64,000 nucleotides of DNA from assembly GCA_033239125.1 (NCBI GenBank), contig BSWB01000008.1, forward strand, positions 12,988,001 through 13,052,000, in the 5' to 3' direction. Each line of letters begins with the position of its first letter. Position 1 is the stretch's first letter. The notes beneath the pieces were generated by a model. That model saw only the letters and a program-made list of their open reading frames with translations, was not told the DNA's origin and ran no database searches. The position numbers and the translations under genes are program-made. The stretch is from Fagopyrum homotropicum. Its lineage: Eukaryota > Streptophyta > Magnoliopsida > Caryophyllales > Polygonaceae. Of this stretch, positions 1 through 10,460 are shown one piece after another.

Positions 1-543
1 GAGATCAAAGGGATTCTAGAGAAGACTGTCTCTAGAACGAGGAAAGATTGGGCAATGAAGCTGGATGATGCATTATGGGCGTACAGGACCGTTGTTAAGA
101 CTCCCATAGGAACAACGCCATACAACCTTGTGTATGGGAAGTCTTGTCATCTTTCTGTAGAGCTAGACCACAACGCATATTGGGCCATCAAATGGCTCAA
201 CTTCAACATGAAAGAAGTAGGAGAAAAGCGTTTGTTGGACATCAACGAACTAGAGGAGATACGCTTGAATGCGTATGAGAACGCAAAGATATACAAGGAA
301 AGAATAAAGAAGTGGCATGATAAGCATATCATTCCAAATGACTTGAAGGAAGGAGATCTTGTTCTTCTATTCAACTCGAGACTTCGACTCTTTCCAAGTA
401 AGCTTAAATCTTGTTGGACAGGACCTTTTGTTATTAAGCATGTTTTCCCTCATGGTGCAGTTGAAGTATGGGGTGAAAAGTGCGGAAGTTTCAAAGTAAA
501 CGGCCAACGGTTGAAGAAGTACACACCGGAAGCCCCGGTTTAG
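1..543 (+). CDS. Integrase C-terminal part (Athila-type), element A
   Basis: Open from base 1 to a TAG at 541-543, 180 codons, entering from outside the window. It covers the end of the integrase core (the GTTPYNLVYGKSCHL stretch typical of Ty3/gypsy integrases) and the C-terminal GPF/Y-type region (LKSCWTGPFVI, then HGAVEVWGEK). The homologous product of B (19576-20091, minus) is very similar. No stop or frameshift in this piece. The enzyme would insert element cDNA into chromosomes; the catalytic core is outside the window, so activity cannot be judged. It is followed by a spacer, not directly by the next ORF. Confidence 0.93.
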   Translation, partial: EIKGILEKTVSRTRKDWAMKLDDALWAYRTVVKTPIGTTPYNLVYGKSCHLSVELDHNAYWAIKWLNFNMKEVGEKRLLDINELEEIRLNAYENAKIYKERIKKWHDKHIIPNDLKEGDLVLLFNSRLRLFPSKLKSCWTGPFVIKHVFPHGAVEVWGEKCGSFKVNGQRLKKYTPEAPV

Positions 544-616
544 GAGATTGCTCCTATTCTCCTCCATTGATCATCATAAGAGCAACGTCTAGCTAAAGAC
601 TTTAAACGAAGAGTTT

Positions 617-632
617 CTTGGGAGGCAACCCA
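617..632 (+). promoter_or_regulatory. Conserved pol-ORF junction hairpin, element A
   Basis: The sequence CTTGGGAGGCAACCCA follows the integrase stop by about 75 bp. The same block stands at the same place in B (19518-19535, minus) and D (46173-46190), where it can form a six-base-pair stem CTTGGG/CCCAAG with a six-base loop. Flanking bases differ more than the block does. Function unknown; an RNA structure or splice-related signal is possible. Confidence 0.6.
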
Positions 633-840
633 TGGTAGTTCTAGCCCTTTTTCTTTCTTTTTGCTTTAGAGTAGCTTTGGATAGTTAGTTAGTTTGTTTT
701 TGCTTTGTTTTTGTTTTCCTCGATGCGCTCTCGGTTTGTTTGTGTCATAGATCGTAGGAACTAGGTACAATCTTGAAGATTTGGTGAAAAAAAGGTTGAT
801 ACAAGTGTGCTTAAGGATGTTTTCAAGGAAAAAAGGACAA

Positions 841-1060
841 TAAATTGACTTACCATAAGTAAATCGATCGATTCAGGCTCTAGAGCAAGTCGATTTTTGA
901 CAACAGAGAGCAAAATCGGACCAAAAATCGACCTACCATAGAAAAATTGGTCGATTTTCTTTGAAGATGAGCAGATTGGACAGAAAATCGGACCGACGAA
1001 AAAAATCGGCCCTAAAAATCGGCCAATTTTCTTCATTAACAGACCGGCCTATATAAAGCC
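841..1060 (+). promoter_or_regulatory. Internal promoter of element A: palindrome cluster plus TATA box
   Basis: Between integrase and the downstream ORF lie at least seven copies of the A-family motif AAAATCGG or its complement (855-1035), then a TATA box (TATATAAA, 1050-1057) followed by a CT-rich tract. The ORF start at 1500 is 450 bp further on. B and D have a TATA box at nearly the same distance before the same ORF (about 440 and 448 bp), each with its own palindrome cluster just upstream. A second A-motif cluster lies at 1424-1495 before the ATG. The TATA and motif are seen; promoter function is inferred. Confidence 0.6.
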
Positions 1061-1499
1061 TTCTCCACTCTCCTTCCTCATCCCACACTTAGCAATTTTC
1101 GCCCTTCTTCACTCCTCAAGAGCCGAAAAATCGAGCATCTCCAATCTCCTCATTGGGTAACAGTTTTGCACGATTCTTGAGTCTAAACTGAAGCTCTTGC
1201 AACAAGGAAGAAGGATCTAGCAAAAAAAATCGTGGCAAACTGTTCATTCGTCCGAAATTCAGGTTTTTCCATCCAAAACCTAAGTATTTCGTTCGATTTT
1301 GATTCATGCTTGAGAGTTGTTAGATTGTTGTGTTTGTTGTAGGGTTTTTCTTAGTAACAACCCTAGGAAGCTGTTTGTGGTATTGCATTGGTTAGATCTT
1401 TACAAATTTGTGAGTTTGGCTGAAATCGAAGAAAAAATCGGACCAGCCCAGAAAAATCTACCGATTTTTCCCAAGAACAGCCCGATTTTTCATTGCAGA

Positions 1500-2993
1500 A
1501 TGGACGCCATAAGGAGAACCACTAGGAACTTAACCAAGAAGAAGGGATCTTCCTCTAGGGCTCCTCCACCACCATCACCACCTCCCCTAGCCCGACCAAA
1601 CCTTCCCCCTCCCACTTCCAAACACAAGAAGATGTATGAACGCCTCTTGACTCGACCGATTATCCCTCCTCGATATGTTGTGTTGGATGACTTGGATACA
1701 TTGTTTTTGAGGGAGGATATTGATTGGATGTTGAAAAGAACAAGGTTGAGCCAGTTTGCATTTATTAGAGAGGATGCGTATGCTGAGATTACTCTAGAGT
1801 TCCTTAGCACTTTTGAGCATGATCCTAGAGATAGGAGAGTTTCCTTTCGGCTTATGGATGAGGTTCAAGAGATGCCTATTCCTGCGTTTGGGGATTTGTT
1901 TGGCTTTCTATCATCTTCTGCAGGCACATTCCCGAGAGGAGTGAGTGCTAGTGCTTTTTGGGAGAGCATCTCCATTGGTGAGGCCGGAAGGGACAAATGG
2001 AGACCGGGGAACTCCAAGGAAAAGAGCATATACAACCTACTCTTCAAGATAGCTCACCGGATCCTCAACGAGTCTTTGTTCGCAAGAACGGAGACACCAC
2101 AGAAGGTCAAGGCGGATGAGCTTTACATCATCCATTGCATGACTATAGGTACCATCCCAGACACCACCACCATGCTTGCTGACTATCTTGGAAAGATAGC
2201 CAACAAGAAGAAAGGAGACATTTGTGCTGGAGGCCTTGTCACTTACGTGGCCAAGACATTGGAGCTGAATTTCTCCGATTGTCGTCTAGCTGAGAGTGCA
2301 TGCCCCCTTGGTTCGCATAGATTAGTTTCTAGAAAGGTTTTGATTCCTAGAGGTATGGGCACTCTGCATGTGGCCATGTCATGGGCAAGGAAGCCGGTTG
2401 AGATTGAGTGGAAATCCGAGTATACTATTCGGACTAGAAGCAAATGGAAGGAGACAATTGAGCACAACTTTGATGGGATGGCTCCTCCAACCGTGTATTA
2501 TGATGAGGATGAGGAGGAGGATGATGATTATAAGGAGGGAGATGCAGCATACCAACCTTCCATGCTAGAGTTTGAGAGCGACACATATAGCGGCCGTGCT
2601 ACAGACGCTATGGACACAGATACACATGGCACTGGACCCAGCAGGACTAGTGGAGGTGCAGAGGAGACCGAGGATGAGATACCGGCTCCATGTCATTCCT
2701 TCTCTCACACACCCAGCCGTGAGAGAGGACGCGGACGCATATCTGGACTCCAGCAGCAAATTGGAGCATTGGTTGCTGGCATTTGGGGTTTGCGCACCGA
2801 CTATCAGGCCCTCCATACCAATTACCAAGCACTCAACATCCGGTTTACAAGGTACCATTAGGTGACGGATGCGAGGCATTCCTCCTATGATGGAAAGATG
2901 AGAGACATGTACTACCATTCCTTCGGTGCCTTCTATGACCATGGAGCTCCGAGGTATCCATACCAACCGCCACCACCTCCAGCTGAGGATTGA
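1500..2993 (+). pseudogene. ATHILA ORF-1-like protein of element A, one nonsense codon
   Basis: Reading from the ATG at 1500, 453 codons run to TAG at 2859-2861. The same frame continues another 44 codons to a TGA at 2991-2993, ending in a polyproline tail (PYQPPPPPP) that matches the end of the D protein, so the TAG is a nonsense change, probably from CAG. The protein has a basic Pro-rich N-terminus, a conserved central region (REDAYAEITLEF, FARTETPQKV, KKKGDICAGGLVTYVAK), an acidic stretch (DEDEEEDDDY), and a likely coiled coil before the tail. It resembles the plant ATHILA ORF-1 family, function unknown. I see no signal peptide or membrane segment, so calling it an envelope protein is not supported. 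A longer frame begins at 1317, but 1500 matches the start contexts of B and D. Confidence 0.82.
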
Positions 2994-4288
2994 GACTTCA
3001 CTCCATTTTACATTGTAAGTATTTTTCTCCATTTTGTGCTAGACTTCTCACATTGGGGATAATGTGAAGTTTAAGTATGGGGTGGGGGTACTTAAAATCT
3101 CGTCCCTATTATCGCACTTATGTACTTTACATTGCACCTTATGACTTAGTTTGTAATAACTCTTGCACTATCGTTTTCCACTATGACATTTGCATCGCAT
3201 GTTTTCATTAAAAAATTTGTGAAATTTTTAAATTTTTGTGCTTCTTATGATGGAAATGACCTCTATGATGATGATTGTGATGTGGAAAGGGCAAAAGATG
3301 ACTTAGCTATGTTGATATTTTAACGGTAACATGAATGGATTTGATTGTCTTATATGAATACATGTATGATTTATATGATGTTGATGCCTTGATAAGAGAA
3401 TGAAATAATGATTGAAGTTATATTACAAGTTCTTATGCATCATGTTGGAATGACCAAGGCAATTCACCTCTTTTCTTTCATATCTTGTTCATGCTAGCTC
3501 CTCAATGAAAATTTTGACCTCCTTTTGACCATCCGGGAATTAGGATAAGTGGTTATGTAAGGCATGTTTGATGTGGGAGGGCCACTATAAAAGTGTTAAG
3601 TGAAAGTTTAGAAAAAGTAGGTTTGGGGACGTTGAACATGAGGATGAGTAACTCAACACCATTCACATAGCAGTGTGTTTGTGTCTTGCCAAAGTCCGAA
3701 TGAATGACAAGTCCTAGCGGGATATGGTATGTGCATCAAGGGTTTGAGGCATCTCGAAAATTGAGGATTGCCAATCTCCTAGACGTCGGTTTTTGTGCAC
3801 CGCTGTCCATACTCTCAAAAGTAAAGTAAAAGAAAAGAAACTTTACATGCAAAGCATGTGTTGGTGAAGTTATGTTCTTAATGCTCTTGTTGTGTTGTTC
3901 CTCTTTCCCGAATTAGCATCACATTACCATAAAGATTTCCCACCCTTAGCACATTTCTTTGGCCTCTTTTTGATTGGAAGACCTTGAGACCTTTATGCAC
4001 ATGTTTAAGACGTTATAGCTTAGATTTGTTCATTTTGATCATCTCTACATCTTTATCATGTCTCTTATATATGTCTTCGAGTAAGAAATGATGATTTGTC
4101 CATGGTACGGTTATTATTAATGCATGATTTGTCTTCTTATTCCTTGAAACATTACTTTGAGGGTGATCCAAAAGAAGAAGCACATTTCAAAAGGTTTTTG
4201 AGTTTTCGCATCATATAATCCATGACATCTTGTGTTCAAAGATTTCAACCTTGCTTGGGGACAAGCAAGAGGCAAGTATGGGGTATTT
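2994..4288 (+). other. 3' untranslated region of element A with two polypurine tracts
   Basis: No gene. Contains in order: a first polypurine-type tract (AAGTATGGGGTGGGGGT near 3074-3090) after ATTGGGGATAATGTG; AT-rich sequence; a block strongly conserved with B and D (about 3645-3830, including GGTATGTGCATCAAGGGTTT); a perfect eight-base-pair hairpin CTTGCTTG/CAAGCAAG with loop GGGA (4250-4269); and the LTR-adjacent polypurine tract (AAGTATGGGGTATTT, 4274-4288) that should prime plus-strand DNA synthesis. The duplication of the tract recurs in B and D. Confidence 0.75.
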
Positions 4289-6118
4289 TGATGACATGAA
4301 TTATATGTCATTATAATCATGCATGTTGTGGAGGTTTTACCTCAGTTTCCCTTACATTCAAAGAGATTTATGTGTCTTTAAGGTTTATTCCATCATCACC
4401 CGTGCAAGGTTTGAGGAACTTAATATGGACTTGTTCATATAACTCATTTTCCAATTAGAAATCTAGAAAAAAAGAAGATAAGAGATTGGAAAAGAAAGGG
4501 AAGAAGCCAATTTCGCGGGCATCTCCCGCAACGCAAGCAGCATTGTTCGCCACTACCCGAAAAGCAAAAGATTCGAGAGTCCAGTATTTCGGAAATAGAG
4601 GTCCACATGAATCTTGATTGAATTGTTGATGAAAACGATGGATTTGGAAGCAATAATGGAGCAAGGAGTAGCTAAGGCCAATGAGGAAGCATTAAGGACC
4701 TTTGAGGAGTCATAAAGAGCAAGAAAAGTGCGTGGAAGAGTCACACAAAGAAGGTGGAAAAAAGTCAAGAGACGAACACTTTCTGTTGTGAAAAATCGGG
4801 TGATTTATTATCTTAAACGGACGATTTTCCTGTAGGAAAAATCGGACGAGTTATGTAGTAGATCGACCGGTTTTTACTTGTAATTGTCTATAAAAATAAC
4901 CTTCGGAAGCCCAAAGCTTTTGGGCCTGAAGAGGAATATGATTTGCAGCCCATTAGCGAGTTGGGTTATGTTGGAACCTTAGGAGACGAAAATAGGGAGT
5001 CGCACAGATTGGGATTGATGGCATACGATAGAAACTGAAGATTCTTGGAGAGAAAGGATTTGCAGAAAGAAGATAGAGTTCAAGATTCAAGAAAGTTGTG
5101 AGGTCTTTGATTATTGTTTGTTATTGTGATTTGTGAACACATATTACTGAGTATTTTGAGAGATCTTATTGAAGTTTTGAAGGATTGATTACAAATATTG
5201 GAGATTTATTGAGTTTTATGCAAAGTTTGGTTTTTATTTGGTTTTCTTTATTAAATCTTGATTTTGATCCAAAAATGAAAATGGTTGGCTAAAAACCTTG
5301 TGATTCTGAGGAGGTTAGTTGATGATTGAGGCTTAGATGATGATAGACTGAACTCATTTAACCTTTTGGACCTTGCGAGTTGAGATTTAACCTTGGCGAT
5401 TGCGAAAAATCGTGGTGTTCTTGAGAAAATCGGCCGATTTTCCCTAGAACAGTCCGATATTTCTCTTTGACGTTCCTCAAATGCTTTATCCTTTAATCAA
5501 AGTTAAAACTTGCCTAAATCCTAGCCTTGCCTAACCTTTATAACCCTTATCCGTGTGTAAGAAGAGACTTCATCATTGATTCTTCACTTGGTAACCAAAG
5601 TTTGCAAGATTCGGGTAATAGAGAGACTCAACATCCTCCATTAAGGTTTGAGTACACCTTTCATCTTTACCTTCGAGAGTCATATCCTTGGGTTTTGGTG
5701 GGCGATTTGAGTGTTAATCCTTATCTTGAGTACTCTTCTTGATGAGACTCAACATCCTTCGGGTTGAGAGCTTCTAAGTTAGGATAAGTGAGTAGTGGGA
5801 CTTCACCGTACATTATTCCTTTCTTTGAAACACATAACCTTGACAATGCCAACTCTATCCTTTGATCCTTAGAGTGTCTTGAATCGAAAGCCGCAGTGGG
5901 ATACTTGAATCCTTGGAATCATTTGTCTCTTACTTATTTATAAAAGCTTTTACATCTTGCTAGATAGTTTTGAACCTGATTTTATTCTCACCAAATCCCT
6001 GAGTTCGACTCTGAAATTTCTTGTTTTACTACAGTTGATCCGTACACTACGGGTTCGCTTTTGCTTAAGTTCTGGATATAAATTTAAGACTTTGACGCAC
6101 ACATTTTTGAGCGAACCA
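4289..6118 (+). repeat. 3' LTR of element A
   Basis: Begins TGATGACATGAATTATATG directly after the polypurine tract and ends near GAGCGAACCA, 1830 bp, like the LTR ends of B and D (GCGAACA). A palindrome cluster of the A motif lies at 4791-4875, a TATA box (CTATAAAAA) at 4888-4897, and a second cluster at 5403-5465 that includes the perfect 18-bp palindrome GAAAATCGGCCGATTTTC (5425-5442). The last base could be shifted by two because the junction reads CCACA. Confidence 0.85.
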
Positions 6119-6960
6119 CATGCCAACTGTTGTTATACGATAACTTTACCGAGGGAAGGTGATCTGGCCACACTTGTCCCCAGTCTAGCACGCAGGATCT
6201 CAACATATCCTCCAGAGTTTGGATGGTACGCTCCGACTGACCATCGGTCTGAGGATGATAAGCAGTCTTGAATTGCATACTCGTACCTAGGGCGACATGC
6301 ACTTGCTGCCAGAACCTCGAGGTGAACCGTCCGTCTATGTCAGAGACTATAGTCCTAGGTACTCCATGAAGTCATACTATCTGCCTCGTGAACTTCTCTA
6401 TTAATCGACTTACCGGCTAATCCTTGATAGGAATGAAACGTGCGATCTTCGTCAGTCGATCTACTATAATCTTGATAGCATCAAAACCTCGACTCGGTCT
6501 CAAATCGGTAACAAAGTCCATCAAGATGTCCTCCCACTTTCACTGAGGGACGGGAAGTGGGTGTAGCTCTCTTCCTAGTTGATGATGCTCGATCTTGACC
6601 TGTTGACAGGTCGGACATTTAGCTACATATCTCGCCACATTTGGCTTCAGACCTCCCCACCAGAAATAGCGTTTGATATCTTGATACATCTTACTCGCAC
6701 TGGGATGCACCGAGTCAGGGGTAGAGTGAGCCTCCTGTAGGATCCTCTGTCTCAGCTCTCGATCCGAGGATACACATACACACTGCTGGCATCTCAAAAC
6801 TCCATCATCACTGTCTACAAACTGTGGCGCCTCTCCTCGAAACATTCGGTCTTGGATCTGGGTCAAAGCTGGACAACTCTCTTGCTTCTGTCGGATCTCT
6901 ACCAACATATCAGGTAACACCTATAAGGTGGATAAATGGCTGTCAGAATCCAAAAAGTGG
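6119..6960 (-). pseudogene. Integrase of element F (degenerate)
   Basis: On the minus strand a zinc-binding region is visible (two His near EAHSTPDSVHP, then CPTC in KCPTCQQVKIEH, about 6600-6760), followed by the catalytic core: Asp in MDFVTDL, Asp in IVSDIDGRF and Glu in QTDGQSERTIQTLEDML (about 6190-6240). Stops and a frame change break it. It ends at YNNSWH where element A is inserted. Closely similar to the integrase of E (36220-36900), which identifies the Tekay group. It cannot make a functional enzyme as it stands. Confidence 0.88.
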
Positions 6961-8160
6961 ATATCCACCTCTAGCCATGCCAAATCTCACTGTAATTGAG
7001 CCTGAGTTGTCAGCCGAGCGATCGCCATCTCCCGGGGAGTCTTCCTACTAAGGGCATCAGCTACCACATTTGCTTTCCCCGGGTGGTATAAGATCTCATG
7101 ATCAAAGTCCGTGATGAACTTCAACCATCTGCGTTGGCGGTTATTCAACGCCCGCTAAGTGAATATGTAATTTAGACTCTTATGGTCTGTGAATATCTAA
7201 CATGTAGCTCCGTATAGATAATGCCTCCAAGTCTTCAAAGGGTGAACCACGAAAGCCAACTCAAGATTGTGGGTAGGGTGGTTCTCCTCATACGTCTTTA
7301 GCTATCTTGATGCGTATGCTATGACCTTACCCCTCTTTATCAGAACACATCCCAAGCCGAGCTTGGATGCATCATTATAAACCACAATGTCCTCAATGCC
7401 CTCTGGCTAAGCTATGATAGGAGCAGATATTAACCTCCTCTTCAGTTCCTCGAAGCTCTGCAAGCACGGCTCAAACCATACAAATCTCGTAGACTTCCTC
7501 AGCAAGGAAGTGAGTGGTCGGGCGATAACTAAAAAGCCCTCCACAAAGCGACAATAGTAGCCCACCAATCCTAAGAAATTGCGTACCTCATTGACGTTCT
7601 TAGGAGACGGCCATGATGCTACTAACTCAATCTTCGTCGGATCTACCTTGATCCCTTCGGTGGAAACGATGTGACCAAGGAATGCCACCTCAGACATCAA
7701 AAACTCGCACTTAGAGAGTTTGCTCTCTCACCCTCAACTAGTGATATCCGGATCTCAAATCGATCCAATAAAACACTGAAGTTCCATGCAGCTGGTCCAA
7801 AATATCGTCGATACGGAGCGACGGGTACTTATTCTTGATTGTCACCTTGTTAAGATCTCGGTAATCAAACATAACCTCATTGACCCGTCTTTCTTCGTGA
7901 CGAAGAGTACAAGTGTGCCCCAAGGAGATACATTGGGTGGATGAAGCCCTTCTCTGCTAACTCCTTGAGCTGCTTCTTAAGCTCAAGCATCTCGATAGGC
8001 GTCATACGGTAAGGAGCCTTCGAGATCGGTCTCGTCCCGGGCTTTAGATCAATGCCAAAGTCTAAACTCCTTTATGGAGGTAAACCTGATGGCTCTCTAA
8101 AAACGTCGTTAAATTTGCACGCTACCGGAATCTCCTCCAAAGCTGGGCTCGTACTATCCT
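6961..8160 (-). pseudogene. RT and RNase H of element F, catalytic block deleted
   Basis: Minus strand. RT fragments VMFDYRDLNKVTIKNKYPS and GTSVFYWIDLRSGYH (7738-7923) are followed almost directly by SKCEFLMSEVAFLGHIV and the GYYCRFVEGF region (7407-7715). Compared with E, roughly 85 residues holding the Y/F-x-D-D catalytic site are missing at about 7725. RNase H remnants (VVYNDASKLGLGCVL, then HPGKANVVADALSRK) lie at about 7060-7390 with several stops. The upstream part (7924-8160) carries the PR-RT linker with Pro-Tyr-Arg-Met. Confidence 0.85.
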
Positions 8161-8290
8161 TCACGGCATAAAAATAGAAAGCCTCGCAAACCCTGTCCGA
8201 TAAGTCTCGTAACTCAGACTACGTTGATGACTGTACCAGTCTTCCCGAGATCCCATCCTCAGAAAATCTCTACATGGCCTGACTTCGCAG

Positions 8291-8640
8291 TTACCGTCGT
8301 TGTCCTCTTGCGGATGTCCAAAACAGCCTAATGTCGATCCATCCAATCCATGCCCATAATAAATTTTTCATGTAATAAGTACATGACGGAGAATTCAGCT
8401 GACCAATCGCGACCTCCCAATCTAGTAGGGCAATTGCAAACCTGTCGTGTACCTTTAATCTTACCCCATCTGGTAATCCTATAAAGAAGGGTCTACCCTC
8501 TACGGTAACTAAGGTCAATCTATCTACACATGCATGAGATATAAAATAATACGTAGCATCGGATGTGTCTGACACCTCTGTAGTTATGACACTTTTGTCC
8601 TCTGTCGGAACTCTACGTTGTCCTCTGAAAACCAAAGCGT
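8291..8640 (-). pseudogene. Protease region of element F
   Basis: Minus-strand frame of 114 codons with YYFISHACVDRLTLVTVEG, aligned with ISYACVHRLVLVTVEG of E (about 34175-34225). The D-T/S-G motif expected just upstream reads as DTSDATY, so the catalytic triad is altered or lost. Its later part (LLWAWIGWID) aligns with the RNA-binding linker before RT in E. Aspartic protease of a retrotransposon polyprotein; not functional here. Confidence 0.7.
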
Positions 8641-8649
8641 CCTATCGTT

Positions 8650-8871
8650 TGACCATGCCCGATTCCTGATGCTACAACTTCAGTACTGTTGGTTCAGTCT
8701 TCTGTCTCTTCTCAAGACCTACTGCCTGAGAAGCTCTCCTGGGATCCGGTCGATTCCTGAGCATGCTTCTTATCGACTCCAAAGCTAAATCCATGTGGCC
8801 TAGCCAAATCTCGACTTCCAAACTAGCTTCATCCTGAACTCTAACGTCCTCAACCGATCTCACGGGTACTG
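8650..8871 (-). pseudogene. Gag remnant of element F with internal deletion
   Basis: A 63-codon minus-strand frame holds the gag segment ASLEVEIWLGHMDLALESI (compare E, about 33200-33245) joined directly to RNRPDPRRASQAVGLEKRQ (compare E, about 33625-33670). About 120 residues of gag core between them and the zinc knuckle after them are gone. Element C begins at 8872, so the N-terminal gag is not contiguous, and it is not found on the far side of C either. Confidence 0.75.
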
Positions 8872-9666
8872 TGATGCGCCCTTGGATGTCCCTCTTACGT
8901 TGACCGTAGACGAGGAGGACGATGCTCTAAGGGTTCGCTCAAATGGACCGTTCACCCGATCCCAAGCTAAGGCCATTGCCCGAGCCACCGGCTCCATCAT
9001 CGCCCGCACCACTTCTTCATTTGGTTCCATTACCGGCATGTCGTGTCTCTACACCATCATGACATAGGCTACCGGTTCCGTTAGCGGCATGTCTCGTCTT
9101 TCCGACTCTATGGCATGAAGCTAGCTTATTTTCGGACTATATTTTCATGTTTTCCTTTTTATGTAATAAAAGGGATATTCCGTATAAGAATATTCCGTTT
9201 TGATCTTATCCTTTTAGGTTTTGATCTTATCCTTTTAGGTTTTCCCTTTTGGGCTTTTTTTCATGTATTTTTGTTTGGCCCGTTGGCCCATAGGTAGGCA
9301 AGACTCTCTATATAAGAGATATCTTGCCTCACTTATTTTTCATGTTCAATATTATTAAGTTTTGAGAAGAATTTCCTCTTACTTAGATTGGGCATCAAAA
9401 CCTCTCCTCTATCTCTCAAATTTCTTTCTTGGATCACGTCTTTGATCCAAGAAATCCATATTCAAGGATTCTTCTTAAGAATCAACCTTTGATCCACCCA
9501 AAAAGGCTTATTCGATCTCTCTAGATCGAATTAACCTTTGTTTCTTCATCGCTTCCGGCCCTTTGGATCTGAAACGATACAACCCTTCACAAAGAATCAA
9601 GGAGTAGTTGGAGCTTTGCTTGATCTAGATCCGGAGTTATCCTTGGTTACCTCCAATGATGCATCA
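8872..9666 (+). repeat. 5' LTR of element C
   Basis: 795 bp with short inverted ends TGATGC/GCATCA, three bases before the primer site. It has a TATA box (TATATAAG, 9309-9316) and a 21-bp direct duplication at about 9200-9241. The first 196 bases hold an open frame (8882-9067) with the motif GPFTRSQAKAI, like the C-terminal tail of polyproteins in CRM-type elements. In such elements the pol frame is known to run into the 3' LTR, so the same coding stretch also appears in the 5' LTR. Confidence 0.75.
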
Positions 9667-10460
9667 ATTTGGTATCAAAGCAAAAGGGATCAAAGCTAAG
9701 TTCTCTTTAATCTTGTTTTTTGTGCGTTATTATCTTTAACCTATTTAGCCTTTTGTTCATGATGTTCTTCGTTTGTTCATGATGTTCTTTATTTGTTCTT
9801 CATGATCTTCATGTTCTTCATCATGTTCATCCATTTTCCTTGAAATTTTTTTTTCTTTTCCGTGTTTAATTCAAACAAAAAGTACAAAAATAGGAGATAT
9901 TTGGTTTGCCACTAAACCATTTATCACACCCCTCTCTTTTTGTTCTTAAACCGACCTAATCCGACAATTTTGTTAATTAATTTCACCAAATCTCTTGGGG
10001 TATTTTTGTTAACGAAAAGTTCGGACATCTCGCATTTGATACTCCAAGAAAAGCAAAAAAAAAACTCTTCATCAATACGGATTTGTGTTCAAAAAAAAAA
10101 AGAGTGTTGCTCAAAACGTTTCAAAGAAACGAAACCTACAAAGTGAAAAGACGTCCGGCAAACCGGTCCATCCGAAAAATCAGATTTTACAAAACGGTCA
10201 AAGACCGAAAGCAAGCAAAGCTTGCCGAGTGAACAATCCGTCCATCTTCTGTCTCTCCATCTTCTTGCATACGTTTGCAAAATATCACTTGTTTATTTGT
10301 GTGTAATTGGTTCAATTTTTTTGGAATTCCCTTCCTTGCCTTACCGCCAAACGGCCTTCCCTAAAGTAGAACCCGATAATGCACTTGAACTTGGGTAAAG
10401 TTGACTTAATTTGTCACCTTGCTCATTTGATTGCTTGCAATTGTGTGCTGATTTGGAGCA
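9667..10460 (+). other. Primer-binding site and leader of element C
   Basis: TGGTATCAAAGC at 9670-9681 matches the complement of the initiator tRNA-Met 3' end apart from one base (TGGTATCAGAGC expected), three bases after the LTR. The following 780 bp are a leader without a supported gene; 9750-9840 is low-complexity TGTTC/TTCATGATG sequence. Confidence 0.8.

Larger units (their letters stand above)
1..6118 (+). mobile_element. Element A: Athila-type LTR retrotransposon, 3' part
   Basis: The 3' portion of a Ty3/gypsy Athila-type element: integrase C-terminus, pol-ORF spacer with internal promoter, an ATHILA ORF-1-like gene, 3' untranslated region with two polypurine tracts, and the 3' LTR. 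The rest lies before the window. At its right end the sequence returns to the integrase of the minus-strand Tekay element F, so A was inserted in F; its target duplication cannot be tested because the left end is not visible. Family signature motif: AAAATCGG and its reverse complement, scattered in the spacer and LTR. Order and motifs match elements B and D in the same window. Confidence 0.93.

Noticed and set aside
1500..2993. Envelope gene in element A (also B and D)
   Set aside because: Position after pol suggests env, but no signal peptide, membrane helix or glycoprotein-like pattern is seen; the core fits the ATHILA ORF-1 type of unknown function.
4444..4768. Several minus-strand frames of about 70 codons in the A LTR
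   Set aside because: Short, overlapping, in U3 of an LTR, with no homology seen to any domain.
8882..9067. Independent plus-strand gene
   Set aside because: It lies at the start of the LTR of C and has the motif of a polyprotein tail, so it is part of the element.
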